A stretch of DNA of 64,000 nucleotides, from contig VXIS01000084.1 in assembly GCA_008704415.1 (NCBI GenBank), forward strand, positions 85,152 through 149,151, read 5' to 3'. This stretch comes from Sphaerosporella brunnea (Eukaryota > Ascomycota > Pezizomycetes > Pezizales > Pyronemataceae). A program made the position numbers and the translations under genes. Under the pieces are notes generated by a model. That model searched no databases. It saw only the letters and a program-made list of their open reading frames with translations, and had not been told where the DNA came from. This document shows, piece by piece, positions 13,504 through 25,430 of the stretch (positions within the stretch are counted from its first letter, which is position 1; each line of letters starts with the position of its first letter).

Positions 13504-14124
13504 GTGGCCCAGTTGGACGTGGCGTCCCGTGAAAAATGGCACCCCAATTTGCCAAATCAGGAGCCGTTCGTTTGTGCTGTTTTCCAGAGACGGAACCTAA
13601 ATGCCGCTCTAGTTCTGTTTCGCCGAAGCGCAGTCTGGGGCATGGGCACGGAGTGGTCTTTGAATAATGCCTTGCTTCTCCTGATCAGTGATATTAACAA
13701 CCAGCACACCGCAACCTCGGACGCCTTCATTCATAAGGAAAGAGAGGAAGAGGTTGCAGCAAAGGAGGCTAGGAAGCAAGCCCGCGCAGCCGCCGCCGCT
13801 GAAAAAAAGAAGGTTGCAGCTCAGAAGGCAGCAAACAAGGCGGCGGCAGCAGCGGGCACGGCGACGGCGCCAGCAAAGGGTCAGGGCCGAAGGTCCAGTG
13901 TAAGGGTTAGATTTGAAGGTTTACCCGCAACAACCCCCGACCCAGCAAGCCCCAAATCCGTTATTGGCATCTCCTCAGATGAGTATGAGTCCCCTGTGTC
14001 CTCTTCTGAGGATGAATACAGGCCCCGCGATGTGATGGAGTCGCCTACACCAGCGGGTCCAAGTACTCAGGCTAGGCAACTAAGGTCGCGAAACGTACCA
14101 GCCCCTCTAACAGCCATGCTATGA
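13504..14124 (+). pseudogene. Ala/Lys-rich open frame, unrecognised, probably a truncated tail
   Basis: An open frame of about 206 codons follows an in-frame TAG at 13489. It opens only with GTG at 13504, and the first ATG is near 13641, so it is probably a 3' exon or a 5'-truncated remnant. The translated tail looks like real protein: a charged helical stretch (HKEREEEVAAKEARKQAR), Ala/Lys repeats, then an acidic Ser-rich part (GISSDEYES, SSSEDEY) and a basic end (ARQLRSRN). This composition is common at the C-termini of fungal transposase-like proteins, but I recognise no catalytic motif. The function is unknown. It lies just left of, and opposite in strand to, a hAT transposase relic. Confidence 0.35.
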
Positions 14125-14428
14125 TATAGCTAATACCACCACCAGGGTTGATTCTCCTTCTCTTTGTCTTTGTTTTGGTATCTTCAGATCGTGTGTAGCT
14201 AGAAGGGGAGGGGTAATTGATGTATTTTCCTTTTTCGCGCACGGACGCCGGTACTCTCTCGCTTCTATTGGATGTCTCGCTTCCCCGTGATATACGTTAA
14301 GGACTGGACGGCCTGCAGGCTATCCCGTCGACTGGATACTTCTAGCGGAGTAATGCATTACATAAGGATTTTATATACAAAGCGCACCCACAAACGAAAC
14401 TGGGTCCTCCGCACGCTCCAAACGTCCT

Positions 14429-14660
14429 TTATGCCTCGCCCCCATCAAGTTGCTGGATACAGAGCGCATTGAGCATGTCCTCAAGCTCTGTAAGCTCAGC
14501 ATGGTTCGCGCTAATAAGCCCATCTCGGTGCCAACTTTTCAGGCACTCCAAGGCGTTGACAGCTTCGTCACTCAGCTGGCAACGACGGTCGTCAAGGGTG
14601 ATTTTTGCGCTGCTGAAGCGAGGATAACTGGGAGGCAACCTCGCTTTGGATGTCGTGGTA
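14429..14660 (-). pseudogene. hAT transposase C-terminal relic
   Basis: The minus-strand translation contains FSSAKITLDDRRCQLSDEA followed by VNALECLKSWHRDGLI. This matches the layout of the hAT C-terminal dimerisation region (a VFS-like block, a basic RNRLS-type motif, then a conserved hydrophobic helix ending in a W-containing segment). The part before FSSAK, which should read roughly VPASSVERV, is scrambled between frames, and the rest of the transposase upstream (higher coordinates) is not recoverable. This is therefore a short, broken remnant. GGTCCA-rich inverted repeats at 14.9-15.0 kb may be its terminal region. Confidence 0.5.
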
Positions 14661-14904
14661 ATTCTGCGAGCTCTGGCATATCTCGTTGCTGTGGGACTTC
14701 TGCAAGCTGGAGGACATCACGACGACGGAAGCGGCTGTCATGGCAACAGAATTAGATTTTGTACTCAGGGTCCAAGCTGGCACGTTGTGAGTGACTTACT
14801 GTCAGAGTTTTTATTCAAGGTCTCAGGGCCCAGTTGCGAATGAGACGTGTGTTAACAAAGTTCAGAGGTTGACAACGTTCGGAGGTGGTTGTTTATTGCA
14901 AACC

Positions 14905-15020
14905 GACCCAGTCCACGCCAATTTGGACCAGGCCGTCCACTCCGCTGGAAATCCAGGACTGGGTCATCTCAGTCCACCAAAAAGAGTGGACTGGACTGGA
15001 CTTTGGCAGACGGTCCAGCC
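14905..15020. repeat. nested inverted repeats, CAGTCCAC motif, possible hAT subterminal repeats
   Basis: The 10-mer GACCCAGTCC at 14905-14914 is matched by its exact reverse complement GGACTGGGTC at 14956-14965. A perfect 8-bp hairpin follows (CAGTCCAC at 14970-14977, GTGGACTG at 14986-14993), and more GGTCCA/GGACTGGAC motifs lie around it. Short clustered palindromic motifs of this kind are common near the ends of hAT elements, and a hAT C-terminal relic lies 250 bp to the left. No terminal CAGTG/TAGTG tip or target duplication was found, so the assignment to an element end is inference. Confidence 0.4.
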
Positions 15021-15045
15021 CGACCGGCAGGCCGCCCCGGCCCGT

Positions 15046-18000
15046 GAGGAACACTGCCCCACCAGCTTCAACCGGCCGCCAGTTTGATTGGGAGTACTGC
15101 GCATAGTGGTCCTAAACGAGGTGAATCCATTAACACTGATGGCATGCTTGAGTGTGTTGAACTGTTCGACAGATGGTCTCTCCTTACTGCTCCCTCGCCT
15201 CACCCCCAAGCGACAGGGACGGGAGGTGAAGAAGCCGATTATTTCGAAGGCAGCCGCCTGCCACCCGGTGGAAGTAGTTCCAGCTTGTATCTATGCATGG
15301 TGATATCGTATCATCAACAAAACCGCGGCTACCGGTCCCTGTGCCACCGAAAACCTGTCACCCTCATAGCTGCGTTGTCTCTTGGAAATCTAGCAAATGT
15401 GACATTTATGAAAGTACCATTTGAGCTGACAACAGCCGGGATTATCACTCTGCCTATAAATGGTGGCGGAAAACCTGCCAGAGTCAGCGCCTCTGAGCTA
15501 CATCACAGAAAGTATTTCGCAGGCCCGGAGAATAAACGAATGCATCTACGTTGTGGTGAGCTCACTGCCATCAGTATCCTCCTTTGTCAAACCAGGCTGT
15601 TACTGCAGGCGTGAGCCCCGTTGACCGTGTAGGTGCCTGTCAGGCGTGGGGACATTTTGCCGGTTATAGAGGGATATCTGGCGCGGAGTTCGCCGTGTTG
15701 CTGCTGAAGACCAGGCCAATAATGGGTTTCCCGCTGTTGTACGCCTCAAATCGGCACTATTGGTGTTTGCATGTTGTAATGGAAGCTTTGCCCTGATGTC
15801 GTAGTACTTAGTGCGGCCAAAGATAGCGAGAAGCAGCGGCCGACAGCTAAAGCATGCTGAGGTCAACATCGCTGCGCTTTTGGCTAGTAGGTACAGCATA
15901 TCTCCTGATACTTGGGTTCCGGTGCACATGACATTCCACACTCCGCCTCTAGGGTCTCTTTTGAAGCGGGGGCCCATGAGTCATAACCGTGGAAGTATAC
16001 GACCTCACAACACAGTTGATATTAGGTGCCTGATGTGTTACACCGCAACAGGTATGAGTCGCTTGTTTGCGAGGTTTCGTTTCATTCCCCGATCACTGCG
16101 TTCGAGCTCACCGTCGGAAACCACCACCAGCCCCGCGCGACCCTGTTTACACCACATTCGTTGAGTTCCAGCTTCGTGAAAATTCCCATCGCTGTTTGGT
16201 TTGAATGTGTTCTGGCTCGCTGCTGTGGGCTCCCTACGCCGGTAATCCGAGAGCGAATGTGGAAGCAAACGAAACAAACCAACGTCAGCTGCTGGCCGTG
16301 AACGAAATATATCTGCAAGGGCTGCGGAATCTCAAGGCAACTCACGATGATATGACAAAGCGATTAGGAATGGTGATCAAAAGTATAGCCGGCATCATGG
16401 ATCTGATGCAAACTGAAATACGGCAAGCGCACCCACACAGCCTGGAAAGTGACCAAGACCAGAATTGCGTTCTACAGGACCTATTGACGCTGAACGGAAA
16501 CATCGAATGTGAGCCATTGAATTCGTGTCTATGACTGGTTGGTAACAATCGAGGCCACGGCAACAATTTCTCATACCGAGGTGATTGAGGAGCGCCTGGA
16601 AACTATCGATGATTGCGCACTCAGGTTGGCTCTGCCCCTGAGCCTTAAACCCCCAAATGTGTATCGACAAGCGAACAGTGGATGGACTCCTGGCCTGCTT
16701 CAACAGAAAGACCTGCCAGCCTGAGAACGCCCTTTAAGACGACTTTGGTCCAATCCCCAATCCCACCGGGGTGAGCGACGATCGACCTGATGGTTATCTT
16801 TGCTCAACAGGACTGACTTGGAGGCTTCCCGTTGGGTCTGTAGATTAGGACTGCTGGCCATGGCAAAGCTCTCTCCCACGAGCTGTATATAGCATTTGTA
16901 GTGCGGATCTGGAAACACGGTGTTCTGGAACGCATGAACCACCTTGGACAGATGCTCAACTCCTGGTGCGGAGTTGGAAGACCCAGCAAGGGGGACAACA
17001 TTTTTGTGGCTGTTTCGTCTACGTGCGTACGCACAGGTTGACCTACCTACCAACACTTCGTCGGCAAATCCAAGTTCAAACCACCAGCGGGTGTCTATTC
17101 CCTGCCATCAGCCAATCTGCGACACCACACTGAGGCGTTAACCTGCAACATAGAGCCTGCGATAACAGGCGACCGACCGACGGACCATCGCTGGAAAGTG
17201 CCAAACAGGTGCTAGTTGTCAAATGCAACGAGACATTTATATTCTTGAAGGAATCCAAGATCGCCCCGACCGTCCAATTTCACTCTTGTTGCTTCAATAT
17301 GGGCACCCCCGAAGAAGCCGAGTTTGGTTCACCGCTGTGAGACAGCAGTTCAGCCTAGTCTTCTCGCCGGCCACAGCGGCAATGCCAGAAGCCCATCGCG
17401 TCATCCTCGCCGGCCTCAGCTGTCGACACAGCATGAGCTGCGATTTGCCAACGTTCTCTTTTGCGGTCAGTGGCCAGCAAACATCGAGTTCAACCAGGCT
17501 CTTATGGGCGGCCCAGGGTTGTGTACGCCGGAGAGCTCATCGACTGTCCGTTCGCCCTCATCTGCGACAGGAATATCTTTGACGCAGGGACGAGTACCTC
17601 TCTGAGCCGCGTCACGATTTCCAGGCCTTTATTCTGCTGGTGCTGCTGTACATGTTTCGTCCAGGATTAAGAGGAGCTTGTAGATTAGGATAGCGGTGTG
17701 TGAGTCGGCTCGGCACAGCTGTGTGGGGAGCTGGAAGCCACCTGCGTGCAGCCCACGTTTGTGAAGGCTGTTTGGTGTTTGGATTGTGCTTGTCCCACGA
17801 TGCTAGTGGGGATTGCGGACGCATTTCTGTCGCCGAAGGGAGTTGTGATTTGGTAGACAGCCCATGATGACGAGAAATGGACTGCCGCAGTTGCAGTATT
17901 GCCGACCACGTTTTACGCACTCTCGGGCAGCACCGTTTGAGCTTCACAACGCCAACGCCCAGGCAGGTCACGTCGCTTGGGATGTTTGCAATCAAGCCTA

Positions 18001-19500
18001 TTCGTATGCGCCAGTGAGCAATCATACCGCGTACTCATCTCAATCCTTATACCTGAGAGCGACGAATGGCAGCATCCCCCAACCCGGCAACATCTGCTGG
18101 TAATACAGGTGTCAGTAAAACATACTTCCCCAGTCCTCAGTGCGGTACAATGCTCCGTTGATATACCTGTCCGTCAGTATACGTTTTGGATTCCCACTGG
18201 TCTTGGGCCGCTGGTCATCCTGTAAGATTCAGTACGTTCCTGACTTGCGCTATTTCTATCCTTCCGGAAAACATGATTCTTTAGCTGGTGTGTGGTGCTC
18301 CCGCACCCTGCACGGCTTCATCCATTGATAGGTTGTGTCTTCGCACGGCACGGGCACGAAATCCTGGTACGATGTCGGTCGCGTTATAACAATGCGACTG
18401 CTTTTCACCACTGATTTGTCATTTTTAAAGCAAGATGCGCAGGCAACAAAACCGCCCTGTATGCCGCACGGCGAGCCTCTCTTTGTGCTGCGGCGAGGGC
18501 GGTGGTTCAACAATTCCAGGAGCGATTATGGCACATACCGCCAGCAAATCATTGACAGACACCCACCTTCCCAGCCCGTTACAGTAACTGTTATTGTATG
18601 TTTGACAACGCACACCACGTTGTATTGACTGGCTTCCTGTGGCCGGCGTTTGGGCATTGTCCAGGGTCTAATCATACTACCGGTACCACCAAACACCGTC
18701 CATGGTAATCGCAATCGTGGGCGATTGATGGTAAATGGTGGATATTGTGTGCCCATAGTTTGACTTTGACCGGGGATTAGCAGTTGACTGTGAGCTTCGG
18801 AACGATTTCACGTTGGGGAACGATTGATCTTTTTTCGATTTAGCCCGAGATTAGCTACTCCTTTGCCGCACGGAAACCTAGGGTGCTTCATGCACAACAT
18901 GCACGCTGGCTCACGTCCCATTTTGACGAATCGGGTGGCCGTTGTGGCGAAACATAATATCATGGTTAGCAAGGTCTTTGATCGGCAGATTAGCCTTCAT
19001 CGCATCAGAATTCCAGCTTTGCAGGAGGGTAACAACGGACCTGTCGGATATTGGCGTCCGGAGGTCCTTTCTGCGGCCATTCCTACGCCAATAAGCCGAA
19101 AACCTTTATTTTTACCAGGTGTGACTTGCAGTTGTCGTTGCACGACATATATATTATTCGATGGACATCTCAGTTTGTTCCCCAGAATACAATGCCAAAC
19201 GGTCCCACCCTTCCGGTGGATAAATGGGCATTGAGCGATAGAATAACGCATCTTGGAATCGCAAATCTGAAGCATGAGGTCGTGGGGCTGCTCCAGGCCA
19301 GCTCGCGGCGAACACGCTGGTGCCGCGCGCGCTGTAGCAGCTGAGAGAAGTGGAGGAGGCGACGGAATGGGAATTTGAATACGCTGAGGGTTTGGTGTTG
19401 GACGGGCTGCAGAAATAGAACTTATGATGCCCCAATCGTAACTTCTACCACACCAGCAAAGCCCCCCCCGGCACTCCGGAATGACTGTCCATTGAGCAAC
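15046..19500. other. intergenic, no supported gene
   Basis: No domain is recognisable. The most protein-like piece is at about 16262-16534 (+), a helical-looking stretch containing LAVNEIYLQGLRNLKATHDD and TKRLGMVIKSIAGIMDL. It has no clear start, stops after about 90 codons and has no relatives I recognise. All other frames are short and mutually overlapping. The region is probably decayed accessory sequence. Confidence 0.35.
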
Positions 19501-19524
19501 CTCATCACTCTGCCGGCAAGAAGG

Positions 19525-19543
19525 AAAAAAAAAAAAAAAAAAA
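19525..19543 (-). terminator. T19 tract, RNA polymerase III-type terminator
   Basis: A run of 19 A on the plus strand is a T19 tract on the minus strand. It begins five bases after the 3' end of the tRNA-like sequence at 19549-19642. Four or more T are enough to stop RNA polymerase III in fungi, so this would terminate the minus-strand transcript. It could also simply be a slippage-expanded homopolymer. Confidence 0.5.
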
Positions 19544-19548
19544 GAAAT

Positions 19549-19642
19549 GTGTAGTCAGGGAATCGAACCCTAGTCTCACCATCATTGCAGTATGTCCGGG
19601 ATACCGCAATGGACATGCGCTTTACCACTAAGCCACCTACAC
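19549..19642 (-). tRNA. tRNA gene or tRNA-like pol III unit, identity unresolved
   Basis: On the minus strand the ends pair as an acceptor stem (GTGTAGG with ACTACAC, six of seven pairs). A D-arm reads GCTT-AGTGGTA-AAGC with the invariant GG. The T-arm reads TAGGG-TTCGATT-CCCTG. The intragenic promoters are good: an A box within TGGCTTAGTGG and a B box GGTTCGATTCC that fits the consensus exactly. A T19 terminator follows. The odd part is the middle: 45 nt lie between the D-stem and T-stem instead of about 23. The extra bases form strong alternative hairpins (ATGTCC with GGACAT, CATTGC with GCAATG). This suggests an intron of about 20 nt or a decayed gene. I could not fix an anticodon, so no amino acid is assigned. 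Confidence 0.55.
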
Positions 19643-19649
19643 TTGCATG

Positions 19650-21370
19650 CTACATATAATTTTCGCCACTTGAAGCCAGTGAAGTATATCCTTTCAGCAA
19701 CATTACATCCAACTACATTGTGCCCTTGTTCATGGCTTGCTCATCGCTGCGGCTGCCACTATTTAAAGACCGCGAGAGGTTGTTTCGAAGTCCGTTGCCG
19801 CCACAAAACTAAGATGTTCCGTGTTTGATTCAAAATGATGGACCTCTGCCGGAAGCACGGATACGTAGTCGACAGCAATTACAGAAGCTGGAGCCCGGCG
19901 GAAAGGCGCAGTCTGGTCCAGCGTGTTAGTGCTCAGCGGTATGTATGGTGCAAGGGCCCTAGAACCATGAACTTCGCTAGTGGAGTGATACCCGGGTCTG
20001 ACAATTGAATGATGAACGGTGACACGCCGGCGTCTAATATTAACGGGACAAAATTTTAGAAAAACCATGACTTAAACAAAGTCCATCCAGTGTCCGCACC
20101 CCCACACGTCGTTTACTGCTGCAGTACCGGGGTATGGGGCATAAATTGTTTTTCACGGGGTATTGCGGGAATTTCCCACGACACACGGGGTATTGAGCAT
20201 AATGGCAGTTGTTGGTGCGTGCCCCGTGTCCCCCACCGCAAGCTGGGATTTGCAGTATCCCTATATCCTGGTGTGCCGCCGATGCCCGTTTCTCGCACCC
20301 CACCACCACTCGCCGATCCTGAATCTCAGAGCGCGAGAGCCTGTTGGAAAACACCGAAGGTGGGGGATTGCTGCCATCGCGTAATGATTCAATAGTGGTG
20401 AGCTCAAAAAAATGCCACTACGGCGTGTAGTGGTTGATGACCAGACGGGCGGGCCACAAGCCGCTTAGTCACTCTCATTGGACGAGTTCTCTGCTATCCG
20501 ACGTGCGGCCACTGTACCACCGCTCATGCGCCTTGCACCTACCTGCAGACGCCGTTTGAGGCTGATCGGTGCGATTTGAGGAACAATGATTCGTACCTAA
20601 CGATCTCGATCATGGCGTCCACTACTGTTTGGACTGGTCAGTATCAGCATCGATGATAGAGACAGCCCTGTTACACGGGAGAACATGCACCACACTCTAC
20701 CATATGAGTGTGGGGTCTGATATGGTGCTCTCCTATGTGCGATACTCGTTACTGGCAGTTGCGTTACGGTAAGCCCAACTTGCAACAGCGCGATCACTGA
20801 CTATAAATCAAAAAAAACTAAAACAAAACGATCAACACAGCAAATCGCGGTGCGTACTTTTTAATCTCTGATCGACGCTGACAGAACTGGATTGTTGTCA
20901 CCGTGTTGACTGTCATATACCGGTGAATGCCCTAGTTGCCATCATGGTTTAGACGTGTGGGACCGTAGTCCTAAGGCTGCGGATGGCGGTAGTCCAGGAG
21001 AACGTTCCATGCCATATCGCGGTTGCAAATCCGCAGATCGTAGTGCGGGGAACATACAGGATTTTCAAGAGCGGGACTGTCGTCAGGTTGCCACTGGGCA
21101 TGTTTGCGCGGAACCTTATGATCGACATCGAGCTTTGGAAGCATCCAATTTGCTCTCTGCTGTCACTGGCGGGTTCCAGCAAATGTATCGGTCGGAATTC
21201 AGTTTTTGAAGAATGGGGCAGTAGCTACAGTGTCCTTTGGCTGTGCTACGGGCAACGCCGCACTCGCTCGATGACCCCTCCAAAGAGAAGCCCAGATTCT
21301 GGTAGCAGCAGCTGAGAGGTCAAGTATGGATCTGCGTCAGCGGATCTGCCAGACTACTCGAACAAGTGCA
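19650..21370. other. intergenic, no supported gene
   Basis: No coding signal is recognised. Frames at 19763-20068 (-) and 20983-21315 (+) reach about 100 codons without a known motif. The right-hand end (about 21240-21370) may already be the eroded linker of the FunK1 pseudogene that becomes recognisable at 21378. Confidence 0.35.
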
Positions 21371-21377
21371 TGAAACG

Positions 21378-22065
21378 CCCGGACGACTTGCAATGCAATA
21401 ACCGCGTATTCAATCGGGTATTCATGGGACCAGATGGTAGCGCAATTGAGATGTTTTCCAGCCTTACTCAGTAATTAGCTGCAATGCGCGATGAAATTCG
21501 AGGTTGCGCGTTCTTATGTGAAGTATGCTCAGTTGCTTAACGTTTTCCAGTGTCTCAAGCGGTTGACAACACATATCCACTTTTCATACCACTCGTTAAC
21601 ATCATCAGCGGCAAAGACCGCACCCTTTCCGGCAAAGAGTTATGAATCGAGCTTGACCTCGCCATCTGCCGTAACCAGCAGAACCTCCCAACGCACCGAT
21701 ATACAAGACTCCATGGCTTCCGCACCGCTGAATGGCGACCCATACTCCTTCCACCCGACTCTCAAAAACATCTGTCATGGTCGAAACGGCGAAGAACTTG
21801 GGCCGTGGTGAACCACGCCGACTTTTGCATCATGGCCATCGTCACAGCGGGCTGTATCAAGAGCCGCAACAAGTTTAAGAAGGAATTTCTTGCACTGCTA
21901 GAAGCCCATGTGAAACAACCCTTACAGTCGGTGTTGTTGGAGTGGCGCGAGGCCTTCTATCCGCCAGGGAATGAGATTACGGATGGACGGCTGCCGCCCT
22001 ACTAGGAAGCACAGCGGTGGCTAAGGATGATGGAGGCTTGTGATGATTCGATGAATTGTTTGGCC
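21378..22065 (+). pseudogene. FunK1 kinase pseudogene (C-terminal half)
   Basis: The sequence can be followed against the intact FunK1 gene at 7.7-9.9 kb. QCNNRVFNRVFMGPDGSAI corresponds to its QCNNRIFSRLVMSPIGKSL. LAAMRDEIRG corresponds to LSAIRDAIRG, preceded here by a stop. ELDLAICRNQQN corresponds to DLDLAISRNRLK. EWREAFYPPGNE corresponds to EWRDLLFPAADE, and MMEACDD to MIEACDR. The catalytic HRD region is destroyed, at least two in-frame stops and several frame changes separate the blocks, and the N-terminal half is not recognisable. It is a non-functional copy. The similarity is scattered, so the duplication is old. Confidence 0.8.
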
Positions 22066-22466
22066 GGTGGTGAGGCGACTGATTGCCGGGTGGGCGGCGT
22101 TTGGCGGGCTATTGATGTTTGGCGCTGTGTGCACCTATGCGACACTGTCCTTGATCGATTGCCGGTTGGTTGCGGGGGTTTTTGGCTTGGATCGGTGTGG
22201 CAAGTGGGAGGGGGTCGGACGCCAGGCCCTGTGGGGCGTTGGTTTGAAATGGCAGGATGTAGAGCGCTGTGGTGTGTTTTGGCGATTGCCAGGTGTCCTG
22301 GTCGCCTTCAAGGTTGGAAGCTTTCGTTGGTGGAGAGTATATGAGAACTGGTAGCATTTGATGGTTCTGGTGGCGCACCAGATGTGTTGATTACGTGGGG
22401 GGGAAGGTTTATTCACGGCAGCGCTGTGGGCGACGTGGTGTGAGCTGAGCGGTCCCGGTGGTGGCA

Positions 22467-22552
22467 GGCTGCTGGGAATAGCAGTCTGTATCTGGAAGGC
22501 TGCTGGAAATAGCATTCTGTATCTGGAAGGCTTGGAAAAATAGTACTGAGGC
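22467..22552. repeat. 31-bp tandem repeat, about 2.7 copies
   Basis: Two copies of a 31-bp unit lie at 22467-22497 and 22498-22528. Both begin GGCTGCTGG and end CTGTATCTGGAA, and they differ at two positions. A degenerate third copy starts at 22529. No coding context is evident. Confidence 0.6.
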
Positions 22553-22644
22553 ATCGAGGCTGCTGATAATCTAGGGCTGTAAATGTAAGGTAGCTGTGAT
22601 AATCAATTATAGCGCCTTATCCATCTACCGCAGGGGGGTAATAT

Positions 22645-22689
22645 ATGGAACCTCATGCGGCATCACTGGACATTGCGCTTACCACTTTC
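22645..22689 (-). other. decayed tRNA-like fragment
   Basis: On the minus strand this reads AGTGGTAAGCGCAATGTCCA, which resembles the D-arm and following bases of the tRNA-like gene at 19549-19642 (AGTGGTAAAGCGCATGTCCA). A GGTTCCA about 20 bases later could be a ruined B box. Stems can no longer be drawn and there is no terminator run. It may be a relic of the same tRNA-like family. Confidence 0.3.
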
Positions 22690-23956
22690 ATTTGTATCAT
22701 CTCCATACTTGGTTTTGAATGGTCATCTAAATTATGACTGGATCAGTTTCTTGAGCGGCATTGCATTTTCTTGAGGAATCTGCGATTTTACGGACGGTGT
22801 ACAGACATGCGATAGGGAGAGTATTTATGTAGACTATCTGCGCCGGGCGCGAGAGCGCGCTCATTGACGACAACAAACTAACGCTTCGCATTTTGCGAGA
22901 ACACTTACAAATGAGGGTCTATCTCCATCAATCTTGGAACTTATGCCTTACGCGAACATCGATTATGAGGTAGAGACGCAAATGAGCGAGAATAGGCAAT
23001 AAAAACAGGTCTGCCACTCATCATACAGAAGCAAATGGGAACAGCCCCAGACGGACCCGCTCCCTCCTCCGGTCCCACACCATCACCATTTTGCCCGCGC
23101 CGCATGCCCTCGTTTTGATTAGGAGACTCTATAGCGGGAGTTGCCCCCGGTCTTAGCTCGCATTGTCCCAGCTGACAAAGCTGTTTCTGTCTCGTATGCA
23201 GGTGCTTCCGAACTGCAACCAGTCTTTTGCAATTGTCAGGTTGCGCTTCAAACTGGAAGTAAATCCGAAGGTGTAGCATACAGTGCCTACGTTTTTTTGG
23301 ATCTTGTCAGAGATCTGTACGGACATTTTATATTTCATATTGAGCCGGCCTTGACGTTCTTTAACCGCATGCTTTCGTTTGCGGGTTTGAAGAATTGACA
23401 GATGACATGCGGATGCAGCACAATCTTGATAACCTTTGCCAAGGCAGTGCATCCTGCAGTTTGATTGAACACGAGATGAGGTCTTTTAGATACTAATTGC
23501 CGTCGTGTGTTAACATTGCTCTGTGCACAAGAAAACAGGAATAACTGCCCAGATGATAGTACTTTTCAAAGAAAGTAGTAATAATTGCAACACTATCAGT
23601 CCGGCAGGTGCGGACATAACCCAAAACTTTGAAGCACCTGCGCTTTGCACAGGTGTGACGCTACTAAAACCCCATCTAACTAACTGTGTCCACAGTGCGC
23701 ATCCAGAAGTCTCTGCCTCTCTCAACGTTTGCTCAGCCTTTATTGTTCATACCTCCCTCAGAGGTGAACAATTACAGCTCGGCGTTTATGCGGCGAAAAC
23801 CCTTATGGCTATTTTTGCAAGCGTGTAGCGAGGAAGGCTTCACTTCTTTCAAAATCGCTGGTTCCGCAAACACCCGTCCCTCCTCGACCATCTCCAGCGC
23901 GATTTTATTCGGACCTGAAGGTCAATACCACGAGGCCACTCACGGTCATCTGTGAT
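22690..23956. other. intergenic, no supported gene
   Basis: No supported gene. A few frames of 85-110 codons occur on both strands (22941-23279 and 23153-23452 on minus, 23523-23828 on plus). They carry no recognisable motif. The last 150 bases may be part of the LINE relic that becomes readable at about 23957. Confidence 0.35.
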
Positions 23957-25430
23957 GTGGACGTTCTTCATCCGGTATTGCGCTCATATAGCCACGGCCG
24001 GGCCGTCAGGTGGTTAGCGGGTGCGTTTGCAGTTGCCAGAGAACGCAGACGCATCTCCTTCGGACCCGAAGTCACCAGCACAATTCGAAAGGTTACCAGC
24101 GTTTCTCGGCGAGGGGGACGTTCTCGTACCAAGTACAAACAATCAACAGTTTTAAGCGGCTCTTCAACGAAGACGTCTGGCTGCTCGGCCAGCAGCTACG
24201 CCAGCTGGCAATCCAGCAGGCGATGGCCGCAGCTAAACTACAAATCCAACCGGAAGATGACGCCGTGAATTCGGCAGGAGCCCTGTTACGCTTCGACAAC
24301 TCCACGCCTCTGAAGCCAACAAATGTGATGCGCAAGCTAGCGAGGGCGATTCCTGGGTAACCCGAAAAGATTGAGCCCACCGTACTATCCCCAAGCAAGC
24401 CGGCTGGCCCAATTGTCATTGAGCACGGCGAATCCACCGCCGCGTCCTTTGCGAGCTCACAGCAACGCCCCACCAATGATCAAATTGAAATATACTCAGA
24501 CGGAGGACGGACACAGCGTCTATGGAGCCGTTACACAAACCGAAAAGCAGCCAGACATGTGGTGCCGCATAGGTGGTTATCTAGGTTATAACAAAGAGGC
24601 ATACGATGCAGAGCTCTATGGCCATTGCCGCTGGACCTGAAATGGCAGCACGCAGCGCCATTGTTCGAACGCGGCACCACAGGTCAGCACGGAACTGTTA
24701 TCGTTTTCACCAATGCCCAGGCAGCACTGAAACGCTTGAAACATGGCGGTCCAGGAGCAGGCCGGTGGGTTCTGCCACACATATGCCGAGCCGACGGGAT
24801 GCTGTCAGAGCTTGGCTGGATTACCGAATACGGATGGGTCCCAGGGCATCAAGATCGCAGGCAACAAGATGGCTGACCAGGTAGCCAACGCGGCGGCCAG
24901 AGATCGCCTGGACTGGACCCACGAGGTTGACACCACCACCACGTTAGACCACGTCAGACGGATCGTCACCGGCGCTACGGCCCGAGCCCAAAACGCGTGG
25001 ATGGCTCAGCAGATAAAATCTAAAAGCTGCCACAAGCGAAAAGAAAAATCGTACGTCAAAGCGGCGAAAGCACCTCAAGCACTGGCGGCACGGTACTATC
25101 AGCTTCGCTTCAACAAGGGGCCGACGGGCCCATACCTGCTATGGACCAGCCGAAGGGCAGACGGCAAGTGCTGGTTTTGCAGGCACTCACCTAAACAGAC
25201 GAGAGAACACCTCTTTCATAGGTGCGCCAAGTGGCAAAGAGCGCAAGACGCGCTGTGGTGAACGATTGGGCAGGCAACGAAAGAGGAGGAGAAGGAGGGA
25301 TGGAGGAAGACCTGCACACCTGTAAAGAAGATCCTGGCAGACAGTCGATGTACGCAGGCCATGCTTGGCTTGCGAGGCTGTACCCAGGTTGGCAAGTGTC
25401 CGGAGAAGCCACAAGAATGGTATGGCAGAT
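23957..25430 (+). pseudogene. LINE ORF2 3' relic: RNase H and zinc knuckle (Tad-like)
   Basis: Several overlapping frames together read as the C-terminal part of a fungal non-LTR retrotransposon polyprotein. A linker contains NEDVWLLGQQLRQLAIQQA. An RNase H domain follows with IEIYSDGG, AYDAELYG, VIVFTNAQAALKRL and EYGWVPGHQD, then AGNKMADQVANAAAR. In the third motif the usual catalytic Asp (FTDAQ) is Asn. The C-terminal segment RYYQLRFNKGPTGPYL, CWFCRHSPKQTREHLF and CAKWQRAQDALW is the typical terminal CCHC-like knuckle of Tad-clade LINEs. At least two frameshifts and a stop after DALW break it. The reverse transcriptase and endonuclease are absent, as expected of 5'-truncated LINE copies. 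No poly(A) tail or target duplication was found. Confidence 0.75.
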
